From positions 1 through 8,302 of the forward strand of contig MGUL01000149.1 in NCBI GenBank assembly GCA_001800005.1: 8,302 nucleotides of DNA, given 5' to 3'. The position numbers were made by a program, and so were the translations under genes. This stretch comes from Elusimicrobia bacterium RBG_16_66_12 (GTDB lineage: Bacteria; Elusimicrobiota; Elusimicrobia; UBA1565; UBA9628). Shown piece by piece: positions 1 to 5,914 of the stretch. The notes under the pieces are model-generated. The model was given only the letters and a program-made list of their open reading frames with translations, was not told the origin of the DNA and ran no database searches. Position 1 is the first letter of the stretch; each line of letters begins with the position of its first letter.

Positions 1-3
1 GGC

Positions 4-318
4 GTGATGGATCCGCGTTTGCTTCGCTTGAGAATCGAGCTCTTCACCGCAGCGCAAGAGCTCAAGGGTGACGAGCTCGCGGAATTCTGGCAACTGATCG
101 ATGACGTTAGCCTGACTCGGCAGCTCCACTCCCCGACGCTGGTGAAGATCGTTGGCGTCCCTGGCCTTCCGACGGGTAGTGCGATGATGATCTCCAAAGT
201 CGGCAACGAGACGAGAGCTGCCGTTGCGAGCAACATCGGCGAATCCGGGCAGTCGCTCTCGATCACCGTCAGCGAGCCCGCGCAACAGCAATTTTCTACT
301 ACAGAGGGGGCGGCGTGA
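4..318 (+). CDS. Hypothetical phage protein, about 103 residues
   Basis: I do not recognise this protein. It opens with GTG at 4 followed at once by ATG at 7; the ATG is the likelier start, but only three bases precede the GTG, so no ribosome binding site can be judged and the frame could extend beyond the window. The N-terminal half is helical and charged (start MDPRLLRLRIELFTAAQELK), and the C-terminal half is rich in Ser, Thr, Gly and Val with no cysteine motif or membrane segment. Its stop overlaps the GTG start of the next gene (GTGA at 315-318), so the two are probably translated together. Base composition is less GC-rich than the head genes: 34 of 60 bases are G or C at 61-120, against 44 of 60 at 2041-2100. 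The position just before the terminase genes fits a small phage accessory protein; nothing more specific is supported. Confidence 0.6.
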   Translation: MMDPRLLRLRIELFTAAQELKGDELAEFWQLIDDVSLTRQLHSPTLVKIVGVPGLPTGSAMMISKVGNETRAAVASNIGESGQSLSITVSEPAQQQFSTTEGAA

Positions 319-734
319 AACTCTTGCATCTCGTGAGCGCAGCGATCGGCTTCGTGCTCGGAGCCGGGCTTCTCGTGATCGCCAGCGCGTTCGTGAATCG
401 GCACGGCCCGGCGATCGTCTCGATCGACGGCCGGCCCGAGTGGACGAACACCGTCGCCGCGAAGGTCGGAACGATCCCCAAGGATCCGGCGCATCTGAGC
501 AAACTCACCTGGCAATCCGATGACCGCGTGCAGCGCATCCGCGCGCGGATTCTCACCTTCGCCGTCCGAGGCGCGACAGGCGCCGACGTGGTCGAGATCG
601 ATTCGCTCTTGTTGTCGATCGACGAAACGTTGCGCTGGCAGCGGGATGTACGAGTGGGCTACATGGTCGCGCTCGGCATGCCGCAGGGGCATCCGGAGGA
701 CGTTCGAGAGATGCCGAGCGGAGAAAGACGCTGA
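315..734 (+). CDS. Small membrane-anchored protein of unknown function
   Basis: A 139-residue protein starting at GTG 315, with a purine-rich site AGAGGGGG at 304-310 four bases upstream. Residues 3-27 form one strongly hydrophobic segment (LLHLVSAAIGFVLGAGLLVI and on), which reads as a signal anchor or uncleaved signal peptide; no lipobox cysteine follows. The rest is soluble, with a charged, probably helical stretch around residues 68-115 (QSDDRVQRIRARI onward). One N-terminal membrane segment with an exported domain is the layout of lambda Rz-type spanins and some lysis proteins, and lysis genes sometimes sit near terminase genes. I see no convincing coiled coil, no nested second lysis gene and no endolysin nearby, so I do not call it a spanin. 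It overlaps the preceding gene by four bases and ends five bases before the terminase small-subunit start. Confidence 0.65.
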   Translation: MKLLHLVSAAIGFVLGAGLLVIASAFVNRHGPAIVSIDGRPEWTNTVAAKVGTIPKDPAHLSKLTWQSDDRVQRIRARILTFAVRGATGADVVEIDSLLLSIDETLRWQRDVRVGYMVALGMPQGHPEDVREMPSGERR

Positions 735-738
735 CGGT

Positions 739-1269
739 GTGGCACGGACGGCGCGGACGCGGCGCGAGAGGAAGCCCAGCCGCACCGCATCCGCGAAGCC
801 GGCCCCGAAGAAGTCGAAATCGATCAATAAACGCGAGCTCGCCGCGCTCATCGGCGTCTCCGTCACTGCGGTCGACGGCTGGATCGCGCGGGGCTGCCCG
901 GCGATCGAGCGCGGAGGCCTCGGCCGACGCTGGCGCTTCGATCCCGACGCGGTCCGCGCGTGGCTCGAGTCGCGCCGGCACGGGCGCACCGAGCACGCGC
1001 TGCGCGCTCAACAGATCCGGCTCGCCCGGGCGCGCGCCGACCGCATCGAGCTGGATCTCGCGATCAAGCGCGAGGATATTGTCGACGCGCGAGACGTCGA
1101 GGCGGCGCTCTCCGAGGAGTATTCGAAGCTCCGCGAGCAGCTCCTCTCGATCCCCGACCGGGCCGCCTCGCATTTCCCTGCCGCCGATCGCGACCGCGTC
1201 CGTGAGATCCTCGTGGCCATCCTTCGCGCTTCTCTGGATGCCTTGAGCCCGAACGGCGACGGTGGTTAA
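739..1269 (+). CDS. Terminase small subunit, lambda Nu1-like
   Basis: A protein of about 176 residues that would bind the packaging site on concatemeric phage DNA and recruit the large terminase subunit. After a basic tail (residues 1-28, rich in Arg, Lys, Ala and Pro) comes a winged helix-turn-helix at residues 29-80: INKRELAALIGVSVTAVDGW, then a Gly/Arg wing and the segment VRAWLESRR. This matches the lambda Nu1 DNA-binding domain in order and spacing (Nu1 has KKQLADIFGASIRTIQNW at its N-terminus). The following helix LARARADRIELD corresponds to the Nu1 LTRAQADAQELK region, and the rest is helical as expected for the self-association and large-subunit contact region; lambda Nu1 has 181 residues. 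I chose GTG 739 because the open frame upstream (from 520) overlaps the previous gene and reads like an out-of-frame translation. GGAG at 720-723 is a weak, distant ribosome binding site. ATG 646 is a possible but less likely start. Confidence 0.85.
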   Translation: MARTARTRRERKPSRTASAKPAPKKSKSINKRELAALIGVSVTAVDGWIARGCPAIERGGLGRRWRFDPDAVRAWLESRRHGRTEHALRAQQIRLARARADRIELDLAIKREDIVDARDVEAALSEEYSKLREQLLSIPDRAASHFPAADRDRVREILVAILRASLDALSPNGDGG

Positions 1270-1281
1270 ATCGATCTTGAG

Positions 1282-1288
1282 AAGGAGG
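1282..1288 (+). promoter_or_regulatory. Strong ribosome binding site before a TTG start
   Basis: AAGGAGG lies 11 bases upstream of TTG 1300, in a short A/T-richer stretch after the small terminase stop. It is among the best Shine-Dalgarno matches in the window and is the main reason to accept the unusual TTG start and the short gene behind it. Confidence 0.75.
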
Positions 1289-1299
1289 GCATAAAACAA

Positions 1300-1497
1300 T
1301 TGGAAACGATCACGATCTCGGGCGAGTTGAACCAGGTGACGCTGCACGTCTCGGTCAAGGACGTCTCCGAGCCGACGGACGTGTACCGCCGATTTGAGCG
1401 TGGCGGTAACGGTCTGACGATCGACCTCCTCCAGCTCGTTGGCGAACATGTCGACCAGGTGCTTTTGAAGAGAATGCTGGGCCGGCGCGCGTGCTAA
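1300..1497 (+). CDS. Small hypothetical protein between the terminase genes
   Basis: A 65-residue protein starting at TTG 1300 behind the AAGGAGG site. I do not recognise the family. Residues 3-20 alternate polar and hydrophobic (ETITISGELNQVTLHVSVKD), which suggests a beta hairpin. Residues 36-60 (NGLTIDLLQLVGEHVDQVLL and on) look like an amphipathic helix, and the end is basic with a single cysteine. There is no membrane segment or metal motif. It lies 30 bases after the small terminase subunit and directly before the large one, so it is probably co-expressed with the packaging enzyme. A role as packaging accessory is only a guess from position. Its TAA at 1495-1497 is in the same frame as the large terminase, so the two reading frames are separated by this one stop. 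Confidence 0.6.
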   Translation: METITISGELNQVTLHVSVKDVSEPTDVYRRFERGGNGLTIDLLQLVGEHVDQVLLKRMLGRRAC

Positions 1498-1644
1498 TCC
1501 TCATCGAGGACATCGACGAACGCGCGTTCGGCCCTTTCGACGACGCCGCCGCCTGACCGGATCGCCCGCGCGATCTCGAATGCGCGGCTCGCGCTCCGCC
1601 CACCGGAGGACCTGAGCGTCTCCGACTGGGCCGAGCGCTATCGC
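1491..1644 (+). other. Probable 5' end of the large terminase gene, with a +1 frame break
   Basis: The large terminase frame is open from 1498, and residues encoded at 1555-1644 (DRIARAISNARLALRPPEDL, then SVSDWAERYRV) look like the normal N-terminus of GpA-type terminases, whose equivalent in lambda contains AVEWADANYYL. No ATG, GTG or TTG occurs in this frame before GTG 1645. In the neighbouring frame a GTG at 1491, overlapping the previous stop as GTGCTAA, encodes 21 residues (start VLILIEDIDERAFGPFDD) and stops at TGA 1554-1556. A +1 shift at GCC-TGA-C would join it to GAC 1555 and yield a continuous N-terminus of natural look. Third positions are more GC-rich in the first frame up to 1553 than in the terminase frame over the same bases. 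Explanations are a one-base sequencing or real indel, recoding, or initiation at a non-standard codon (ATC 1561, ATC 1573 or CTG 1612). Confidence 0.5.
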
Positions 1645-3393
1645 GTGCTCGGTTCCGAGGCCTCGGAGCTCGTCGGGCGATGGCGCAGCTACCCGTGGCA
1701 ACGCGAGATCATGGACGCCTCGATCACCCCGGGCGTCCGAGAGATCGTGCTGAAGTGCGCCTCGCAGGTCGGGAAGACTGAGATCCTCCTCAACATCATC
1801 GGCTACCACATCCACCAACGCCCGTGCCCGATCCTCTGCGTCTACCCGACGGTCGTCGTGGCGGAATCGGCCTCGAAGGACCGGCTCGCGCCGATGATCG
1901 AGCGCGTGCCGGCGCTGCGGGAACGGATCGCGCCGCCGCGCACGCGAGATGCCTCGAATACGCTCCTCCACAAGCGATTCCGGGGCGGCCATATCACGCT
2001 CGCCGGCGCGAACTCCCCGGCGTCTCTCGCGTCCCGGCCGATCCGGCTCCTCCTCTGCGACGAGACGGACCGCTATCCGCCGTCGGCCGGCGACGAGGGC
2101 GACCCGATCGAGATCGCGAAGCAGCGCACGAAGGCCTTCTCGACCGCCGTCACGATCCTCGTCAGCTCGCCCACGATCGAGGAGCTGAGCCAGATCGAGC
2201 GCGCCTGGACGCGGAGCGATCAGCGGCGCTGGCACGTGCCCTGTCCCCGCTGTGGACATCTCCAGCCCCTCGAGTGGAGCCGGATCCAGAAGTGGGGACG
2301 GGACGAGCACGCGGACGGCGAGCACCACCCGGAAGACGCGCGCTACGTTTGCAGCGGCTGCGAGGGTGCGCTCGACGAGACGGAGCGCCTTGCGATGATC
2401 ACGGGCGAAGGCGAGTGGCGCTGCGAGGGCGAGCCGGGCGCGGTGCGCGGTTACCACGTCTCGAGGCTCTACTCTCCGGCGTCCAGCATGGAGGCGATCG
2501 TCCGCTCCTTCCTCGAGGCGAAGCGCGGCGGCCGCGAGACCCTCATGGTCTGGATCAACACGATGCTCGGACAGTCCTTCCACGAGGCCGGCCGCGCGCT
2601 CGATCCCGAGGTGCTCCTCGCGCGCCGCGAGATCCCGTGGGAGAAGCTCCCGTCGGACTGTCTCGTTCTCACGTGCGGCGTCGACGTCCAGGACGATCGG
2701 ATCGAGGCGGAGGTTGTGGGATGGGGCGAGGGCGAGGAGTCGTGGGGGATCGCGTACTACGTCTTCCGCGGCCCGCCCGATCAGGCCGGGGTCTGGAAAC
2801 GTCTCGATGAGCTGCTCGCGGCCGCGTGGGAACACGAGAGTGGGCATCGGCTCCGGATCGCGATCGCCTGCGTCGACTCAGGTCACCACACGCGGACCGT
2901 CTACGCCTACTGCCAGAGCCGCGAGCCGCGCGTCTACGCGGTGAAGGGCCGGCAGGAAGCCGGGATCCCGCTCGTCGGGATCTCACGCCGGCGCCGGGGC
3001 AAGGCCGCGGCGAAGCGCCTCGTCGACCTCATCCTGGTCGGGGTCGACGAAGCGAAAAGCGTCCTCTACGCGCGGCTCGGACGGGAGAAGGGAGAGGGTT
3101 ACTGCCACTTCCCGGCGATCGCGGACTACGGCGAGGAGTGGGCGACGCAACTCCTATCCCACAAGTCTCGGATCGCCTACCGTAAGGGCGTCGCCTACCG
3201 GGAGTGGGTGAAGGTGCCGGGGCGGCCGCGGGATGAGGCGCTCGACTGCCGGGTCTACGCGATGGCCGCGCTCCATCTCCTCCGGCCGCAGTGGCCGGCG
3301 ATCCGGAAACAGCTCGCCCGGCCGCTCAAACGGGAACCAGAGGAAACCCGCCCGCCGGCGCGGCGCCGGGCGCCCTGGGCGCGGAGGTACTGA
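1645..3393 (+). CDS. Terminase large subunit, GpA type (packaging ATPase and nuclease)
   Basis: The motor and endonuclease that cuts phage DNA and drives it through the portal into the prohead. Numbered from GTG 1645 (582 residues), the ATPase domain has a Walker A motif, CASQVGKTE, at 38-46 (Lys44), a Walker B LLLCDE at 135-140 (Asp139, Glu140) and a coupling-type motif LVSSPT near 172-177. Two cysteine pairs, CPRC (200-203) and CSGC (236-239), fit the metal-binding insert found in GpA relatives. The C-terminal nuclease carries acidic residues in GVDVQDDR (Asp347), CVDSGHH (Asp411) and DEALDCRVYA (Asp534), matching lambda gpA GIDSQ, CWDTGG and NEALDCFVYALAAL. GTG 1645 is only the first standard start in frame: homology begins about 30 residues earlier, so the 5' end is unresolved. 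With that extension the length would match the family (lambda gpA has 641 residues). The product is a confident call; the start is not. Confidence 0.95.
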   Translation: MLGSEASELVGRWRSYPWQREIMDASITPGVREIVLKCASQVGKTEILLNIIGYHIHQRPCPILCVYPTVVVAESASKDRLAPMIERVPALRERIAPPRTRDASNTLLHKRFRGGHITLAGANSPASLASRPIRLLLCDETDRYPPSAGDEGDPIEIAKQRTKAFSTAVTILVSSPTIEELSQIERAWTRSDQRRWHVPCPRCGHLQPLEWSRIQKWGRDEHADGEHHPEDARYVCSGCEGALDETERLAMITGEGEWRCEGEPGAVRGYHVSRLYSPASSMEAIVRSFLEAKRGGRETLMVWINTMLGQSFHEAGRALDPEVLLARREIPWEKLPSDCLVLTCGVDVQDDRIEAEVVGWGEGEESWGIAYYVFRGPPDQAGVWKRLDELLAAAWEHESGHRLRIAIACVDSGHHTRTVYAYCQSREPRVYAVKGRQEAGIPLVGISRRRRGKAAAKRLVDLILVGVDEAKSVLYARLGREKGEGYCHFPAIADYGEEWATQLLSHKSRIAYRKGVAYREWVKVPGRPRDEALDCRVYAMAALHLLRPQWPAIRKQLARPLKREPEETRPPARRRAPWARRY

Positions 3394-3565
3394 TCGAAAG
3401 CAGGATTCGCGGCGCGGCTCAGCGGCAGTGTGGGAGCGGACGAGCGAAAGCTCCTCTACGCACGCACCATTGCCCTTCCGGGGCAGCTGCGGTTGTCGCG
3501 CCGCGATTTCCAGGGCACCGATGGCTACCGGCCCGGCGTTATTGATCCCTCCCGTCCCACCGACG

Positions 3566-3593
3566 CTGCTTGACATGGTCCGATCTGCTTGAC
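3566..3593. repeat. Short direct repeat CTGCTTGAC, two copies
   Basis: CTGCTTGAC occurs at 3566-3574 and again at 3585-3593, 19 bases apart from start to start, near two helical turns. The first copy continues into TTGACA (3570-3575), a perfect -35-like hexamer, but no acceptable -10 box lies 16-18 bases downstream. A related string, GCTTCTTGACAC, sits at 3801-3812 at the other end of the minus-strand gene. This could be a protein-binding site or chance; evidence is weak. Confidence 0.3.
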
Positions 3594-3598
3594 GGACC
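3577..3598. repeat. Inverted repeat directly after the minus-strand gene
   Basis: GGTCCG at 3577-3582 pairs with CGGACC at 3593-3598 across a 10-base loop. It lies immediately downstream of the stop of the minus-strand gene and about 180 bases after the terminase stop, where a terminator between convergent genes would be expected. No run of T follows on either strand, so it does not look like a classical intrinsic terminator. Confidence 0.3.
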
Positions 3599-3599
3599 G

Positions 3600-3818
3600 C
3601 TACTGACGGCGCTCGCGCCACCCGAGCATTGACCGCTCGGCGATCTCGCGGTCCCGCCCGGTCGGCGTCCACTCGCGGTGCGCCGTGCAGACCCTCAGGC
3701 GCACCGACCCGAAGCGCTTCGAGCGGAGCGGCACCGTGAGCTCGCTCCCGGCCTCTCGGCACCCGGGGTAGAGACAACGGTACTGGACACTTCCGAAACC
3801 GCTTCTTGACACTTTCAT
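3600..3818 (-). CDS. Small cysteine-containing, possibly zinc-binding protein on the opposite strand
   Basis: A 72-residue minus-strand protein starting at ATG 3818-3816, preceded on that strand by GAGGGG (plus-strand 3824-3829) with five bases between: a good ribosome binding site. Residues Cys15, Cys20, Cys44 and His47 form a CLYPGC ... CTAH pattern that resembles a small zinc-binding knuckle or ribbon. The C-terminal quarter is basic and helical (GRDREIAERSMLGWRERRQ). I do not recognise the family. It is the only minus-strand gene I support here and sits between the large terminase and the connector candidate, converging with one and diverging from the other. That layout fits an independently expressed accessory gene, or moron, inserted into the head operon; this is inference. 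The cysteine spacing and ribosome binding site separate it from the many long but meaningless antisense frames in this GC-rich sequence. Confidence 0.6.
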   Translation of the reverse strand: MKVSRSGFGSVQYRCLYPGCREAGSELTVPLRSKRFGSVRLRVCTAHREWTPTGRDREIAERSMLGWRERRQ

Positions 3819-3854
3819 CGTTTCCCCTCACGGTCGGTATGCGGGAGGCGACGC
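3819..3854. promoter_or_regulatory. Divergent intergenic segment with two ribosome binding sites
   Basis: Only 36 bases separate two divergent starts. They contain the minus-strand GAGGGG (3824-3829) and the plus-strand GGGAGG (3843-3848, six bases before ATG 3855). A TTGACA hexamer lies at 3806-3811 inside the minus-strand gene, but I found no matching -10 sequence at normal spacing. Any promoter for either gene must therefore overlap the coding ends or differ from the housekeeping consensus. Confidence 0.45.
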
Positions 3855-4436
3855 ATGCCTGATCTGCCGACCGCCGAGCCGGACCGTATCATCGCCGGCG
3901 ACACCGTCAAGTGGCTGAAGGAAATCCCCGACTACCCGCCCGCCGACGGCTGGGAACTTTCCTACGGTCTTCACAACGTCTCCCAAGCGAAAAATCTCGA
4001 TTGGGGCGTCGAGGTCACGGACAACGGGGACGGCCGCTATGCCGTCACGGTTCCGGCGACGGAGACCGAGACCCTGGCGCCCGGGATCTATCGCTGGCAG
4101 GCAAGGGTCTCGAAGGCCGGCGAGCGCTACACGGTCGCCCACGGGCGGCTCGAGGTCCGGATCGACGCGGGCGAGGGCGCCGCCACGGACGCGATCGAGC
4201 GGACGAAGCGGATCCTCGATGCCATCGACGCCGTGCTCGAGGGCAAAGCCTCCACCGACGAGGCCTCGTATTCGATCGGCACGGGCGCGAGCTCGCGCTC
4301 GATCGCCCGCATGTCCTGGACGGAGATCCTCGCGGCCCGCCGCCTCTACCAAGGCGAATACCAACGGCTCCTCGCTCGAGAGCGGATCGAGCAGGGCCAC
4401 AAGGGCATGGGCACGATCCGCGTGAGGATGCCCTGA
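3855..4436 (+). CDS. Ig-like plus gpW-like head-tail connector candidate
   Basis: A 193-residue protein from ATG 3855, with GGGAGG six bases upstream. Two parts are visible. Residues about 11-105 read as a beta-sandwich: DTVKWLKEIPDYPPADGWEL, then alternating strands ending in GIYRWQARVSKAGERYTV, like Ig-like domains seen in phage structural proteins. Residues about 112-193 are mostly helical (DAIERTKRILDAIDAVLEGK, then MSWTEILAARRLYQGEYQRL and a basic end), resembling gpW-type connector proteins in which short helices flank a small hairpin. In lambda, W lies between the large terminase and portal genes, exactly this position, and its product closes the filled head and provides the tail attachment site. 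Lambda W is only 68 residues, so the N-terminal domain would be an addition. The stop overlaps the portal start by one base (TGATG). Function is inferred from position and weak resemblance; a head-decorating protein is an alternative. Confidence 0.7.
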   Translation: MPDLPTAEPDRIIAGDTVKWLKEIPDYPPADGWELSYGLHNVSQAKNLDWGVEVTDNGDGRYAVTVPATETETLAPGIYRWQARVSKAGERYTVAHGRLEVRIDAGEGAATDAIERTKRILDAIDAVLEGKASTDEASYSIGTGASSRSIARMSWTEILAARRLYQGEYQRLLARERIEQGHKGMGTIRVRMP

Positions 4437-5911
4437 TGATCCTCAGCGTGGGACCGCTCCGGGTGAGCTGGGGGGAGAGCGGCCGCCGGCGCCGCTCGCC
4501 CCCGACGCTCGCCCGCCGGAGCGCCGCCTACGCCGCCGCCGAAAGCTCGCTCCTTACCTCCGGCTGGGATTCCGAGCCGAAGACGCCGGACGAAGAGATC
4601 GAAACGACGCTGCGCCGGCTCCGGGCCCGCTCGCGCGAGCGCGTCCGGAACCACTGCTACGCCCGCCGCTTCCAGATCATGCTCAAGACGAACACCGTGG
4701 GCCCGCAGGGCATTCAGATCCAGGTCCAGAGCACCTTTCCGGACGGGCGTCTCGACGACGCGCTCAATTCGGTCGTCGAGGCGGCCTGGCGCGATTGGAG
4801 TCGCCCCGAGAACTGCGACGTCGCCGAGCGCTACAGCTGGCGGCAGATGCAGGAGCTCTGGATCACGACCATCGCGCGGGACGGGGAATGTCTCGCGCGT
4901 CTGTATCCCGACCGTGGCCCCTACGGCCTGCAGCTCCAGCTCATCGATCCCGAGATGCTCCCGGTGGACTACAACGTCGACGCGCTGCCGGGTGGCGGGG
5001 CCATCCGGATGGGCATCGAGATCGACAGCGTCGGGAAGCCGGTCGCCTACCACCTCCGGAAGGCCGCCGCGACCGATCGCTACTACACGATCTCGATCGC
5101 CCCGTACGAGCGCATCCCCGCCCGCTGGATCCTCCACGGTTTCGTCCCCGACGCGATCGGGCAGAGGCGCGGGATCCCCTGGTACGCGGCCGCGCTCAAT
5201 GAGATGCGCCACCTCGGCGGGTACACGGAAGCGGCCGTGATCGCGGCCCGAGTCGGGGCCGCAAAGGGCGGATGGCTCAAACCCACGGAGACGGGCGAAG
5301 GTTTCGTCGGCGAGGACGAGGACGAGGAGAAGCGGCCGATCATCGAGGCCGAGCCGGGCACGCTCGGGGAGCTGCCGCAGGGCTTCGACGTCGTCCAGTT
5401 CACCCCGGAGTATCCCCGCGGCGAATTCCCGGAATTCGTGAAGGCGATGCTGCGCGGCATCGCGTCCGCCCTCGGCGTGTCCTACACCTCGCTCGCCAAC
5501 GATCTCGAGAACGTGAACTATTCGAGCGCGCGCGTCGGCGTGCTCGATGAGCGCGCCGTCTTCGAAGGCCTCCAGAATTCGATCGTCGAGGGACTCTGCC
5601 GACCCGTCTACGAGCGATGGCTCGAGATCGTCCTCCTCGGCGGTCTCATCCGCATCGGCACGGAACGCATTCCGATCGAGCGCTGGCAGAAGCTCCGCAA
5701 CGTCAGCTGGCAAGGGCGGCGGTGGCCGTGGGTCGATCCGCTCAAGGACGCGCAGGCGGCCACGGTCGATATCGAGCAGGGCATTCGATCGCGCTCGGAG
5801 GCGATCCGCGAGCGCGGCCGGGATCCGGACGAGGTCTGGCGCGAGATCGCCAAGGAACGAGATCAACTGCAGGAGCTCGGGCTGAAATTCCCGATCCTGC
5901 CGGGAGGCTGA
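4436..5911 (+). CDS. Portal protein, lambda family
   Basis: A 491-residue protein that would form the ring at one head vertex through which DNA enters and leaves. Landmarks of lambda-type portals appear in order: NHCYARRFQIMLKTNTVGPQ from residue 72, the acidic ARDGECLARLYP around 147-158, GIPWYAAALNEMRHLGGYTE, NYSSARVGVLDER from 361, and the C-terminal WVDPLKDAQA from 432 followed by a helical GIRSRSEAIRERG. Lambda gpB has 533 residues and is trimmed during assembly; this one is somewhat shorter. The open frame reaches back to 3911, but that upstream part only mirrors the preceding gene. ATG 4436 is chosen because GTGAGGA at 4422-4428 lies seven bases upstream and the start overlaps the previous stop (TGATG), the usual sign of coupled translation. 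The next gene begins three bases after its stop. Confidence 0.95.
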   Translation: MILSVGPLRVSWGESGRRRRSPPTLARRSAAYAAAESSLLTSGWDSEPKTPDEEIETTLRRLRARSRERVRNHCYARRFQIMLKTNTVGPQGIQIQVQSTFPDGRLDDALNSVVEAAWRDWSRPENCDVAERYSWRQMQELWITTIARDGECLARLYPDRGPYGLQLQLIDPEMLPVDYNVDALPGGGAIRMGIEIDSVGKPVAYHLRKAAATDRYYTISIAPYERIPARWILHGFVPDAIGQRRGIPWYAAALNEMRHLGGYTEAAVIAARVGAAKGGWLKPTETGEGFVGEDEDEEKRPIIEAEPGTLGELPQGFDVVQFTPEYPRGEFPEFVKAMLRGIASALGVSYTSLANDLENVNYSSARVGVLDERAVFEGLQNSIVEGLCRPVYERWLEIVLLGGLIRIGTERIPIERWQKLRNVSWQGRRWPWVDPLKDAQAATVDIEQGIRSRSEAIRERGRDPDEVWREIAKERDQLQELGLKFPILPGG

Positions 5912-5914
5912 GAG

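Larger units (their letters stand above)
3394..3599 (+). other. Gap between convergent genes, no convincing gene
   Basis: About 200 bases between the large terminase stop and the stop of the minus-strand gene. Open frames run through it on both strands, but they are extensions of frames overlapping the terminase, lack ribosome binding sites and have no recognisable content. A minus-strand ATG at 3576-3574 opens a frame running back into the terminase 3' end; I saw no Shine-Dalgarno before it and do not call it. The 3' part of the gap holds a 9-base direct repeat and a 6-base-pair inverted repeat, listed separately. Confidence 0.5.

Noticed and set aside
520..738. N-terminal extension of the small terminase frame to ATG 520
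   Set aside because: It overlaps the preceding gene and reads as Ser/Arg-rich out-of-frame sequence; GTG 739 leaves a protein of Nu1 length.
1501..2847. Minus-strand open frame of 448 codons opposite the large terminase
   Set aside because: Same GC-rich mirror effect; low-complexity Arg/Asp/Ala/Leu content, and the plus strand has intact terminase motifs.
3353..3380. GC-rich self-complementary stretch (GGCGCC and GGGCGCCC) as a terminator
   Set aside because: It lies inside the terminase coding end, has no T run after it, and such short palindromes are expected in GC-rich DNA.
3394..3592. Extra small genes in the gap after the terminase, on either strand
   Set aside because: No ribosome binding sites, no recognisable content, and all candidates overlap the terminase end in another frame.
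3570..3611. Promoter built on the TTGACA at 3570-3575
   Set aside because: No -10-like sequence at 16-18 bases spacing.
3911..4435. Upstream extension of the portal frame to 3911
   Set aside because: Arg/Gly/Pro/His-rich translation typical of a shadow over the connector gene; ATG 4436 has a ribosome binding site and a coupled start.
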